From the NCBI GenBank assembly GCA_963680875.1, contig OY804580.1, forward strand, positions 114,331,534-114,395,533: a stretch of 64,000 nt of DNA, given 5' to 3'. This document shows, in pieces, positions 1-10,958 of this stretch (within the stretch, counting starts at the first letter, position 1; each line of letters begins with the position of its first letter). The position numbers were made by a program, and so were the translations under genes. The DNA comes from Bathymodiolus brooksi (lineage: Eukaryota; Mollusca; Bivalvia; Mytilida; Modiolidae). Under the pieces are notes generated by a model. That model made no database searches. It was not told the origin of the DNA and saw nothing but the letters and a program-made list of their open reading frames with translations.

Positions 1-573
1 TTTTTCGGGCCGCCATGGGGACCGGAAGGGGGTGACAACATAGGTAAACCGTTTTATTTTAACCTACCGCCGGACATTGGTTTTACATTATTTACTCCAA
101 TCAAGGGGCGTATAGACAGTCTTACTGTATATATTTATAAAGCAGAGACATGTACAAACATTTTGAGGTATAATACATGTATGTCAAGCTATCCTGGAGA
201 CCGGAAGTGGACGACAATTGAGCCATAATGGTTGTACAGCCGGCAATTTTGACCTACCCGACCATGGTTTTTTACTTCTGACTTGGTCCACATGTCCTAT
301 GGAATGATCTACGGGGAATAGTTATCAAACAGAGGCTTTGACAAACGTTTTGAGGTATCATACATGTAGATCAAGCCTTCCTGAGGACCGGAAGTTGCCT
401 ATTACGGAGCTAAAATGGGATGCCAGGACCGTGACGATATTTCTGGTAATAACGCATATTGGTTTTTCGCATTTTTCTGGCTAACGAAGGGCTCCAGAAA
501 TAAAAACTAAACATATATATTAAGCAGAGACCCCTGCGCACATATTTGTTAAGATATTTGGTTATTCGGGCCG
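1..573. repeat. Left edge: tail of a preceding unit plus one class-e long unit
   Basis: Bases 1-12 end a unit whose tail reads TTTTTCGGG rather than the usual GTTATTCGGG; the only other such tail I saw is near 49571-49579. The unit at 13-573 (561 bp) has the e-class tail ATCAAACAG and CGATATTTCTGG. Private changes include GGTGACAAC, CCACATGTCC and GAGGCTTTGAC. It corresponds to the unit at 12083. Confidence 0.85.
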
Positions 574-1039
574 CCATGGGGACCGGAAGGGGGTGAAAAC
601 ATAGGTAAACCGTTTTATTTTAACCTACCGCCGGACATTGGTTTTACATTATTTACTCCAATCAAGGGGCGTATAGACAGTCTTACTGTATATATTTATA
701 AAGCAGAGACATGTACAAACATTTTGAGGTATAATACATGTATGTCAAGCTATCCTGGAGACTATGGAATGATCTACGGGGAATAGTTATCAAGCAGAGG
801 CATTGACAAACGTTTTGAGGTATCATACATGTAGAACAAGCCTTCCTGAGGACCGGAAGTTGCCTATTACGGAGCTAAAATGGGATGCCAGGACCGTGAC
901 GGATATTCCGGGTAATAACGCATATTGGTTTTTCGCATTTTTCTGGCTAACGAAGGGCTCCAGAAATAAAAACTAAACATATATATTAAGCAGAGACCCC
1001 TGCGCACATATTTGTTAAGATATTTGGTTATTCGGGCCG
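574..1039. repeat. Reference short monomer (S, 466 bp)
   Basis: This is a complete short unit. It is collinear with the long unit except for a clean 96-bp absence: GGAGAC joins directly to TATGGAATG at 762/763. Subunit A is therefore 91 bp (701-791) instead of 187, while C (522-700) and B (792-987) keep full length. All 35 short units share this junction; in three of them (1602, 2630, 13672) it reads GAGAATATGG. All 35 also carry GTAGAACAAGCC in subunit B, where long units read GTAGATCAAGCC. This points to one founding deletion that then spread as a haplotype. Short units start at 574, 1602, 2630, 12644, 13672, 17508, 23030, 26305, 29018, 31731, 34444, 35472, 36499, 38650, 39678, 41267, 42855, 43883, 45473, 46501, 48091, 48557, 50146, 51173, 52201, 53228, 54256, 55283, 56310, 57338, 58366, 59394 (465 bp), 60983, 61449 and 62477. 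Confidence 0.95.
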
Positions 1040-1166
1040 CCATGGGGACCGGAAGGGGGTGAAAACATAGGTAAACCGTTTTATTTTAACCTACCGCCGG
1101 ACATTGGTTTTACATTATTTACTCCAATCAAGGGGCGTATAGACAGTCTTACTGTATATATTTATA
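988..1166. repeat. Subunit C of the monomer (179 bp)
   Basis: First third of the decayed trimer in this register. It begins AAGCAGAGACCCC and carries GGGGACCGGAAGGGGG about 55 bp in. At about +114 it has a CATTGGTTTTAC element, matching the CAT-TGGTTTTT elements of subunits A and B. It ends in an AT-rich tract (GTATATATTTATA). It is the most diverged of the three: over the first 71 bases it matches subunit A at about 41 positions without gaps. It contains the GCCGCCATGG motif used here as the phase anchor. No function is assigned. Confidence 0.8.
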
Positions 1167-1353
1167 AAGCAGAGACATGTACAAATATTTTGAGGTATAA
1201 TACATGTATCTCAAGCTATCCTGGAGACCGGAAGTGGACGACAATTGAACCATAATGGTTGTACAGTCGGCAATTTTGACCTACCCGACCATGGTTTTTT
1301 ACTTCTGACTTGGTCCACAGGTCCTATGGAATGATCTACGGGGAATAGTTATC
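1167..1353. repeat. Subunit A of the monomer (187 bp)
   Basis: Middle third. It begins AAGCAGAGACATGTACAAAC and reaches GAGACCGGAAGTGG at about +60. Ungapped, its first 71 bases match subunit B at 59 positions by hand count, which is strong evidence of common descent. It holds several small dyads: ATACATGTAT, CCATAATGG, GCCGGC in many copies, and ACCATGGT. The 96 bases from 1229 to 1324 are exactly the block missing from short units. Confidence 0.85.
1229..1324. repeat. 96-bp segment present in L and absent from S units
   Basis: This block runs from the CGGAAGTGG of subunit A to AGGTCC. It contains the CCATAATGG dyad, the GCCGGC/GTCGGC polymorphism and the internal CCATGG. Removing it exactly reproduces the short-unit junction GAGAC|TATGG. 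The end points share only one ambiguous base (C), so the deletion was not mediated by a long flanking repeat. It could in principle be an insertion into S, but the block completes a subunit homologous to B and C, so deletion is the simpler reading. Confidence 0.85.
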
Positions 1354-1549
1354 AAGCAGAGGCATTGACAAACGTTTTGAGGTATCATACATGTAGATCA
1401 AGCCTTCGTGAGGACCGGAAGTTGCCTATTACGGAGCTAAAATGGGATGCCAGGACCGTGACGGATATTCCGGGTAATAACGCATATTGGTTTTTCGCAT
1501 TTTTCTGGCTAACGAAGGGCTCCAGAAATAAAAACTAAACATATATATT
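1354..1549. repeat. Subunit B of the monomer (196 bp)
   Basis: Last third. It begins AAGCAGAGGCATTGACAAAC and contains TTTTGAGGTATCATACATGT, then GAGGACCGGAAG at about +60, then CATATTGGTTTTTCGC at about +129. It ends in an AT-rich tail (AAATAAAAACTAAACAT). This is where most class-diagnostic alleles sit: GTTTTGAGG, GATTTGAGG or GATTAAGG; CCTGAG or CGTGAG; GGATATTCCGGG, GATATTTCTGG, TTATATTCC or GGATTTTCC; and CTGGCTAAC or CTGGATAAC. The following unit then opens with AAGCAGAG (here GAGCAGAG). Confidence 0.85.
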
Positions 1550-3657
1550 GAGCAGAGACCCCTGCGCACATATTTGTTAAGATATTTGGTTATTCGGGCC
1601 GCCATGGGGACCGGAAGGGGGTGAAAACATAGGTAAACCGTTTTATTTTAACCTACCGCCGGACATTGGTTTTACATTATATACTCCAATCAAGGGGCGT
1701 ATAGACAGTCTTACTGTATATATTTATAAAGCAGAGACATGTACACACATTTTGAGGTATAATACATGTATGTCAAGCTATCCTGGAGAATATGGAATGA
1801 TCTACGGGGAATAGTTATCAAGCAGAGGCATTGACAAACGTTTTGAGGTATCATACATGTAGAACAAGCCTTCCTGAGGACCGGAAGTTGCCTATTACGG
1901 AGCTAAAATGGGATGCCAGGACCGTGACGGACATTCCGGGTAATAACGCATATTGGTTTTTCGCATTTTTCTGGCTAACGAAGGGCTCCAGAAATAAAAA
2001 CTAAACATATATATTAAGCAGAGACCCCTGCGCACATATTTGTTAAGATATTTGGTTATTCGGGCCGCCATGGGGACCGGAAGGGGGTGAAAACATAGGT
2101 AAACCGTTTTATTTTAACCTACCGCCGGACATTGGTTTTACATTATTTACTCCAATCAAGGGGCGTATAGACAGTCTTACTGTATATATTTATAAAGCAG
2201 AGACATGTACAAATATTTTGAGGTATAATACATGTATGTCAAGCTATCCTGGAGACCGGAAGTGGACGACAATTGAACCATAATGGTTGTACAGTCGGCA
2301 ATTTTGACCTACCCGACCATGGTTTTTTACTTCTGACTTGGTCCACAGGTCCTATGGAATGATCTACGGGGAATAGTTATCAAGCAGAGGCATTGACAAA
2401 CGTTTTGAGGTATCATACATGTAGATCAAGCCTTCGTGAGGACCGGAAGTTGCCTATTACGGAGCTAAAATGGGATGCCAGGACCGTGACGGATATTCCG
2501 GGTAATAACGCATATTGGTTTTTCGCATTTTTCTGGCTAACGAAGGGCTCCAGAAATAAAAACTAAACATATATATTGAGCAGAGACCCCTGCGCACATA
2601 TTTGTTAAGATATTTGGTTATTCGGGCCGCCATGGGGACCGGAAGGGGGTGAAAACATAGGTAAACCGTTTTATTTTAACCTACCGCCGGACATTGGTTT
2701 TACATTATATACTCCAATCAAGGGGCGTATAGACAGTCTTACTGTATATATTTATAAAGCAGAGACATGTACACACATTTTGAGGTATAATACATGTATG
2801 TCAAGCTATCCTGGAGAATATGGAATGATCTACGGGGAATAGTTATCAAGCAGAGGCATTGACAAACGTTTTGAGGTATCATACATGTAGAACAAGCCTT
2901 CCTGAGGACCGGAAGTTGCCTATTACGGAGCTAAAATGGGATGCCAGGACCGTGACGGACATTCCGGGTAATAACGCATATTGGTTTTTCGCATTTTTCT
3001 GGCTAACGAAGGGCTCCAGAAATAAAAACTAAACATATATATTAAGCAGAGAACCCTGCGCACATATTTGTTAAGATATTTGGTTATTCGGGCCGCCATG
3101 GGGACCGGAAGGGGGTGAAAACATAGGTAAACCGTTTTATTTTAACCTACCGCCGGACATTGGTTTTACATTATTTACTCCAATCAAGGGGCGTATAGAC
3201 AGTCTTACTGTATATATTTATAAAGCAGAGACATGTACAAATATTTTGAGGTATAATACATGTATGTCAAGCTATCCTGGAGACCGGAAGTGGACGACAA
3301 TTGAACCATAATGGTTGTACAGTCGGCAATTTTGACCTACCCGACCATGGTTTTTTACTTCTGACTTGGTCCACAGGTCCTATGGAATGATCTACGGGGA
3401 ATAGTTATCAAGCAGAGGCATTGACAAACGTTTTGAGGTATCATACATGTAGATCAAGCCTTCCTGAGGACCGGAAGTTGCCTATTACGGAGCTAAAATG
3501 GGATGCCAGGACCGTGACGGATATTCCGGGTAATAACGCATATTGGTTTTTCGCATTTTTCTGGCTAACGAAGGGCTCCAGAAATAAAAACTAAACATAT
3601 ATATTAAGCAGAGACCCCTGCGCACATATTTGTTAAGATATTTGGTTATTCGGGCCG

Positions 3658-6465
3658 CCATGGGGACCGGAAGGGGGTGGAAACATAGGTAAACCGTTTT
3701 ATTTTAACCTACCGCCGGACATTGGTTTTACATTATTTACTCCAATCAAGGGGCGTATAGACAGTCTTACTGTATATATTAATAAAGCAGAGACATGTAC
3801 AAACATTTTGAGGTATAATACATGTATGTCAAGCTATCTTGGAGACCGAAAGTGGACGACAATTGAGCCATAATGGTTGTACAGCCGGCAATTTTGACCT
3901 ACCCGACCATGGTTTTTTACTTCTGACTTGGTCCACAGGTCCTATGGAATGATCTACGGGGAATAGTTATCAAGCAGAGGCATTGACAAACGATTTGAGG
4001 TATCATACATGTAGATCAAGCCTTCCTGAGGACCGGAAGTTGCCTATTACGGAGCTAAAATGGGATGCCAGGACCGTGACGGATATTCCGGGTAATAACG
4101 CATATTGGTTTTTCGCATTTTTCTGGCTAACGAAGGGCTCCAGAAATAAAAACTAAACATATATATTAAGCAGAGACCCCTGCGCACATATTTGTTAAGA
4201 TATTTGGTTATTCGGGACGCCATGGGGACCGGAAGGGGGTGAAAACATAGGTAAACCGTTTTATTTTAACCTACCGCCGGACATTGGTTTTACATTATTT
4301 ACTCCAATCAAGGGGCGTATAGACAGTCTTACTGTATATATTTATAAAGCAGAGACATGTACAAACATTTTGAGGTATAATACATGTATGTCAAGCTATC
4401 CTGGAGACCGGAAGTGGACGACAATTGAACCATAATGGTTGTACAGCCGGCAATTTTGACCTACCCGACCATGGTTTTTTACTTCTGACTTGGTCCACAG
4501 GTCCTATGGAATGATCTACGGGGAATAGTTATCAAGCAGAGGCATTGACAAACGATTAAGGTATCATACATGTAGATCAAACCTTCGTGAGGACCGGAAG
4601 TTGCCGATTACGGAGCTAAAATGGGATGCCAGGACCGTGACGGATATTCCGGGTAATAACGCATATTGGTTTTTCGCATTTTTCTGGCTAACGAAGGGCT
4701 CCAGAAATAAAAACTAAACATATATATTAAGCAGAGAGCCCTGCGCACATATTTGTTAAGATATTTGGTTATTCGGGCCGCCATGGGGACCGGAAGGGGG
4801 TGGAAACATAGGTAAACCGTTTTATTTTAACCTACCCCCGGACATTGGTTTTACATTATTTACTCCAATCAAGGGGCGTATAGACAGTCTTACTGTATAT
4901 ATTAATAAAGCAGAGACATGTACAAACATTTTGAGGTATAATACATGTATGTCAAGCTATCCTGGAGACCGGAAGTGGACGACAGTTGAGCCATAATGGT
5001 TGTACAGCCGGCAATTTTGACCTACCCGACCATGGTTTTTTACTTCTGACTTGGTCCACAGGTCCTATGGAATGATCTACGGGGAATAGTTATCAAGCAG
5101 AGGCATTGAGAAACGATTAAGGTATCATACATGTAGATCAAGCCTTCCTGAGGACCAGAAGTTGCCTATTACGGAGCTAAAATGGGATGCCAGGACCGTG
5201 ACGGATATTCCGGGTAATAACGCATATTGGTTTTTCGCATTTTTCTGGCTAACGAAGGGCTCCAGAAATAAAAACTAAACATATATATTAAGCAGAGACC
5301 CCTGCGCACATATTTGTTAAGATATTTGGTTATTCGGGACGCCATGGGGACCGGAAGGGGGTGAAAACATAGGTAAACCGTTTTATTTTAACCTACCGCC
5401 GGACATTGGTTTTACATTATTTACTCCAATCAAGGGGCGTATAGACAGTCTTACTGTATATATTTATAAAGCAGAGACATGTACAAACATTTTGAGGTAT
5501 AATACATGTATGTCAAGCTATCCTGGAGACCGGAAGTGGACGACAATTGAACCATAATGGTTGTACAGCCGGCAATTTTGACCTACCCGACCATGGTTTT
5601 TTACTTCTGACTTGGTCCACAGGTCCTATGGAATGATCTACGGGGAATAGTTATCAAGCAGAGGCATTGACAAACGTTTTGAGGTATCATACATGTAGAT
5701 CAAGCCTTCGTGAGGACCGGAAGTTGCCTATTACGGAGCTAAAATGGGATGCCAGGACCGTGACGGATATTCCGGGTAATAACGCATATTGGTTTTTCGC
5801 ATTTTTCTGGCTAACGAAGGGCTCCAGAAATAAAAACTAAACATATATATTAAGCAGAGACCCCTGCGCACATATTTGTTAAGATATTTGGTTATTCGGG
5901 CCGCCATGGGGACCGGAAGGGGGTGGAAACATAGGTAAACCGTTTTATTTTAACCTACCCCCGGACATTGGTTTTACATTATTTACTCCAATCAAGGGGC
6001 GTATAGACAGTCTTACTGTATATATTTATAAAGCAGAGACATGTACAAACATTTTGAGGTATAATACATGTATGTCAAGCTATCCTGGAGACCAAAAGTG
6101 GACGACAATTGAACCATAATGGTTGTACAGCCGGCAATTTTGACCTACCCGACCATGGTTTTTTACTTCTGACTTGGTCCACAGGTCCTATGGAATGATC
6201 TACGGGGAATAGTTATCAAGCAGAGGCATTGCCAAACGATTTGAGGTATCATACATGTAGATCAAGCCTTCCTGAGGACCGGAAGTTGCCTATTACGGAG
6301 CTAAAATGGGTTGCCAGGACCGTGACGGATATTCCGGGTAATAACGCATATTGGTTTTTCGCATTTTTCTGGATAACGAAGGGCTCCAGAAATAAAAACT
6401 AAACATATATATTAAGCAGAGACCCCTGCGCACATATTTGTTAAGATATTTGGTTATTCGGGACG
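3658..6465. repeat. Long-only stretch, class order mixed-c-b-c-d
   Basis: Units start at 3658, 4220, 4781, 5342 and 5904, all long. The unit at 3658 mixes b-type features (GGTGGAAAC, AATAAAGCAG) with CTACCGCCGG and the private TATCTTGGAG. The unit at 4220 is c-like (GGACGCC) with the 1-bp-shorter GATTAAGG. The unit at 4781 is class b (CTACCCCCGG, AATAAAG, GATTAAGG). The unit at 5342 is class c (GGACGCC, GAACC, CTTCGTGAG). The unit at 5904 is class d (CTACCCCCGG, TTATAAAG, CTGGATAAC). The c-d pair recurs at 10959-12082, 15823-16946 and 20222-21345. Confidence 0.85.
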
Positions 6466-9400
6466 CCATGGGGACCGGAAGGGGGTGAAAACATAGGTAA
6501 ACCGTTTTATTTTAACCTACCGCCGGACATTGGTTTTACATTATTTACTCCAATCAAGGGGCGTATAGACAGTCTTACTGTATATATTAATAAAGCAGAG
6601 ACATGTACAAACATTTTGAGGTATAATACATGTATGTCAAGCTATCCTGGAGACCGGAAGTGGACGACAATTGAGCCATAATGGTTGTACAGTCGGCAAT
6701 TTTGACCTACCCGACCATGGTTTTTTACTTCTGACTTGGTCCACAGGTCCTATGGAATGATCTACGGGGAATAGTTATCAAACAGAGGCATTGACAAACG
6801 TTTTGAGGTATCATACATGTAGATCAAGCCTTCCTGAGGACCGGAAGTTGCCTATTACGGAGCTAAAATGGGATGCCAGGACCGTGACGGATATTCCGGG
6901 TAATAACGCATATTGGTTTTTCGCATTTTTCTGGCTAACGAAGGGCTCCAGAAATAAAAACTAAACATATATATTAAGCAGAGACCCCTGCGCACATATT
7001 TGTTAAGATATTTGGTTATTCGGGCCGCCATGGGGACCGGAAGGGGGTGGAAACATAGGTAAACCGTTTTATTTTAACCTACCCCCGGACATTGGTTTTA
7101 CATTATTTACTCCAATCAAGGGGCGTATAGACAGTCTTACTGTATATATTAATAAAGCAGAGACATGTACAAACATTTTGAGGTATAATACATGTATGTC
7201 AAGCTATCCTGGAGACCGGAAGTGGACGACAATTGAGCCATAATGGTTGTACAGCCGGCAATTTTGACCTACCCGACCATGGTTTTTTACTTCTGACTTG
7301 GTCCACAGGTCCTATGGAATGATCTACGGGGAATAGTTATCAAGCAGAGGCATTGACAAACGATTAAGGTATCATACATGTAGATCAAGCCTTCCTGAGG
7401 ACCGGAAGTTGCCTATTACGGAGCTAAAATGGGATGCCAGGACCGTGACGGATATTCCGGGTAATAACGCATATTGGTTTTTCGCATTTTTCTGGATAAC
7501 GAAGGGCTCCAGAAATAAAAACTAAACATATATATTAAGCAGAGACCCCTGCGCACATATTTGTTAAGATATTTGGTTATTCGGGACGCCATGGGGACCG
7601 GAAGGGAGTGAAAACATAGGTAAACCGTTTTATTTTAACCTACCGCCGGACATTGGTTTTACATTATTTACTCCAATCAAGGGGCGTATAGACAGTCTTA
7701 CTGTATATATTAATAAAGCAGAGACATGTACAAACATTTTGAGGTATAATACATGTATGTCAAGCTATCCTGGAGACCGGAAGTGGACGACAATTGAGCC
7801 ATAATGGTTGTACAGTCGGCAATTTTGACCTACCCGACCATGGTTTTTTACTTCTGACTTGGTCCACAGGTCCTATGGAATGATCTACGGGGAATAGTTA
7901 TCAAACAGAGGCATTGACAAACGATTTGAGGTATCATACATGTAGATCAAGCCTTCCTGAGGACCGGAAGTTGCCTATTACGGAGCTAAAATGGGATGCC
8001 AGGACCGTGACGGATATTCCGGGTAATAACGCATATTGGTTTTTCGCATTTTTCTGGATAACGAAGGGCTCCAGAAATAAAAACTAAACATATATATTAA
8101 GCAGAGACCCCTGCGCACATATTTGTTAAGATATTTGGTTATTCGGGACGCCATGGGGACCGGAAGGGGGTGAAAACATAGGTAAACCGTTTTATTTTAA
8201 CCTACCGCCGGACATTGGTTTTACATTATTTACTCCAATCAAGGGGCGTATAGACAGTCTTACTGTATATATTAATAAAGCAGAGACATGTACAAACATT
8301 TTGAGGTATAATACATGTATGTCAAGCTATCCTGGAGACCGGAAGTGGACGACAATTGAGCCATAATGGTTGTACAGTCGGCAATTTTGACCTACCCGAC
8401 CATGGTTTTTTACTTCTGACTTGGTCCACAGGTCCTATGGAATGATCTACGGGGAATAGTTATCAAACAGAGGCATTGACAAACGTTTTGAGGTATCATA
8501 CATGTAGATCAAGCCTTCCTGAGGACCGGAAGTTGCCTATTACGGAGCTAAAATGGGATGCCAGGACCGTGACGGATATTCCGGGTAATAACGCATATTG
8601 GTTTTTCGCATTTTTCTGGCTAACGAAGGGCTCCAGAAATAAAAACTAAACATATATATTAAGCAGAGACCCCTGCGCACATATTTGTTAAGATATTTGG
8701 TTATTCGGGCCGCCATGGGGACCGGAAGGGGGTGGAAACATAGGTAAACCGTTTTATTTTAACCTACCCCCGGACATTGGTTTTACATTATTTACTCCAA
8801 TCAAGGGGCGTATAGACAGTCTTACTGTATATATTAATAAAGCAGAGACATGTACAAACATTTTGAGGTATAATACATGTATGTCAAGCTATCCTGGAGA
8901 CCGGAAGTGGACGACAATTGAGCCATAATGGTTGTACAGCCGGCAATTTTGACCTACCCGACCATGGTTTTTTACTTCTGACTTGGTCCACAGGTCCTAT
9001 GGAATGATCTACGGGGAATAGTTATCAAGCAGAGGCATTGACAAACGATTAAGGTATCATACATGTAGATCAAGCCTTCCTGAGGACCGGAAGTTGCCTA
9101 TTACGGAGCTAAAATGGGATGCCAGGACCGTGACGGATATTCCGGGTAATAACGCATATTGGTTTTTCGCATTTTTCTGGATAACGAAGGGCTCCAGAAA
9201 TAAAAACTAAACATATATATTAAGCAGAGACCCCTGCGCACATATTTGTTAAGATATTTGGTTATTCGGGACGCCATGGGGACCGGAAGGGAGTGAAAAC
9301 ATAGGTAAACCGTTTTATTTTAACCTACCGCCGGACATTGGTTTTACATTATTTACTCCAATCAAGGGGCGTATAGACAGTCTTACTGTATATATTAATA

Positions 9401-10958
9401 AAGCAGAGACATGTACAAACATTTTGAGGTATAATACATGTATGTCAAGCTATCCTGGAGACCGGAAGTGGACGACAATTGAACCATAATGGTTGTACAG
9501 TCGGCAATTTTGACCTACCCGACCATGGTTTTTTACTTCTGACTTGGTCCACAGGTCCTATGGAATGATCTACGGGGAATAGTTATCAAACAGAGGCATT
9601 GACAAACGATTTGAGGTATCATACATGTAGATCAAGCCTTCCTGAGGACCGGAAGTTGCCTATTACGGAGCTAAAATGGGATGCCAGGACCGTGACGGAT
9701 ATTCCGGGTAATAACGCATATTGGTTTTTCGCATTTTTCTGGATAACGAAGGGCTCCAGAAATAAAAACTAAACATATATATTAAGCAGAGACCCCTGCG
9801 CACATATTTGTTAAGATATTTGGTTATTCGGGACGCCATGGGGACCGGAAGGGGGTGAAAACATAGGTAAACCGTTTTATTTTAACCTACCGCCGGACAT
9901 TGGTTTTACATTATTTACTCCAATCAAGGGGCGTATAGACAGTCTTACTGTATATATTAATAAAGCAGAGACATGTACAAACATTTTGAGGTATAATACA
10001 TGTATGTCAAGCTATCCTGGAGACCGGAAGTGGACGACAATTGAGCCATAATGGTTGTACAGTCGGCAATTTTGACCTACCCGACCATGGTTTTTTACTT
10101 CTGACTTGGTCCACAGGTCCTATGGAATGATCTACGGGGAATAGTTATCAAACAGAGGCATTGACAAACGTTTTGAGGTATCATACATGTAGATCAAGCC
10201 TTCCTGAGGACCGGAAGTTGCCTATTACGGAGCTAAAATGGGATGCCAGGACCGTGACGGATATTCCGGGTAATAACGCATATTGGTTTTTCGCATTTTT
10301 CTGGCTAACGAAGGGCTCCAGAAATAAAAACTAAACATATATATTAAGCAGAGACCCCTGCGCACATATTTGTTAAGATATTTGGTTATTCGGGCCGCCA
10401 TGGGGACCGGAAGGGGGTGGAAACATAGGTAAACCGTTTTATTTTAACCTACCCCCGGACATTGGTTTTACATTATTTACTCCAATCAAGGGGCGTATAG
10501 ACAGTCTTACTGTATATATTAATAAAGGAGAGACATGTACAAACATTTTGAGGTATAATACATGTATGTCAAGCTATCCTGGAGACCGGAAGTGGACGAA
10601 AATTGAGCCATAATGGTTGTACAGCCGGCAATTTTGACCTACCCGACCATGGTTTTTTACTTCTGACTTGGTCCACAGGTCCTATGGAATGATCTACGGG
10701 GAATAGTTATCAAGCAGAGGCATTGACAAACGATTAAGGTATCATACATGTAGATCAAGCCTTCCTGAGGACCGGAAGTTGCCTATTACGGAGCTAAAAT
10801 GGGATGCCAGGACCGTGACGGATATTCCGGGTAATAACGCATATTGGTTTTTCGCATTTTTCTGGCTAACGAAGGGCTCCAGAAATAAAAACTAAACATA
10901 TATATTAAGCAGAGACCCCTGCGCACATATTTGTTAAGATATTTGGTTATTCGGGACG
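6466..10958. repeat. Trimer HOR, period 1685 bp, about 2.7 copies
   Basis: Units start at 6466 (e), 7028 (b), 7589 (e/d hybrid), 8151 (e), 8713 (b), 9274 (e/d hybrid), 9836 (e) and 10398 (b). Like units recur at exactly 1685 bp (6466, 8151, 9836). The hybrid unit pairs an e-type front half (GGACGCC, AATAAAG, GTCGG, AAACAG) with a d-type tail (GATTTGAGG, CTGGATAAC) and carries a private GGAGTGAAAAC. That composition marks it as the product of an in-register exchange between e and d units, after which the trimer multiplied. The unit at 10398 has private AAAGGAGAG and GACGAAAATT. Confidence 0.9.

Larger units (their letters stand above)
1040..1601. repeat. Reference long monomer (L, 562 bp)
   Basis: This is a complete long unit measured from CCATGG to the next CCATGG. 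In this phase it reads: rest of subunit C (to 1166), subunit A (1167-1353), subunit B (1354-1549), then the start of the next C. A second CCATGG lies 249 bp in, at 1289, inside the block that S units lack. Long units should therefore cut with NcoI into about 249 + 313 bp and short units should give 466 bp. The 561-bp long units are explained by single-base losses: ACGATTAAGG in place of ACGATTTGAGG (6 units), CGATATTTCTGG in place of CGGATATTCCGGG (13 units), TAAACGTTTT (3 units), and one unit each with a shortened AGAAAAAAAAC, AAGGGGTG or CAGCGGC. Confidence 0.95.
574..3657. repeat. S-L block with a 1028-bp dimer HOR (S, L, S, L, S, L)
   Basis: Units start at 574 (S), 1040 (L), 1602 (S), 2068 (L), 2630 (S) and 3096 (L). 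The L-S pair at 1040-2067 recurs at 2068-3095 with very few differences, for example GTATCTCAAGC at about 1206 against GTATGTCAAGC. Private alleles shared by both copies include ATTATATACTCC, ACACACATTTT, GAGAATATGG, GACGGACATTCC and the tail ATATATTGAGCAG. This is a very recent tandem duplication of one S-L dimer. The block corresponds to 12644-14699, which carries one S-L pair fewer. Confidence 0.9.

Noticed and set aside
1167..1353. TACATGTA and other short palindromes as an inverted-repeat or terminator structure
   Set aside because: These 8-10-bp dyads have no loop or stem extension and recur only because the subunit recurs. I see no hairpin long enough to call.
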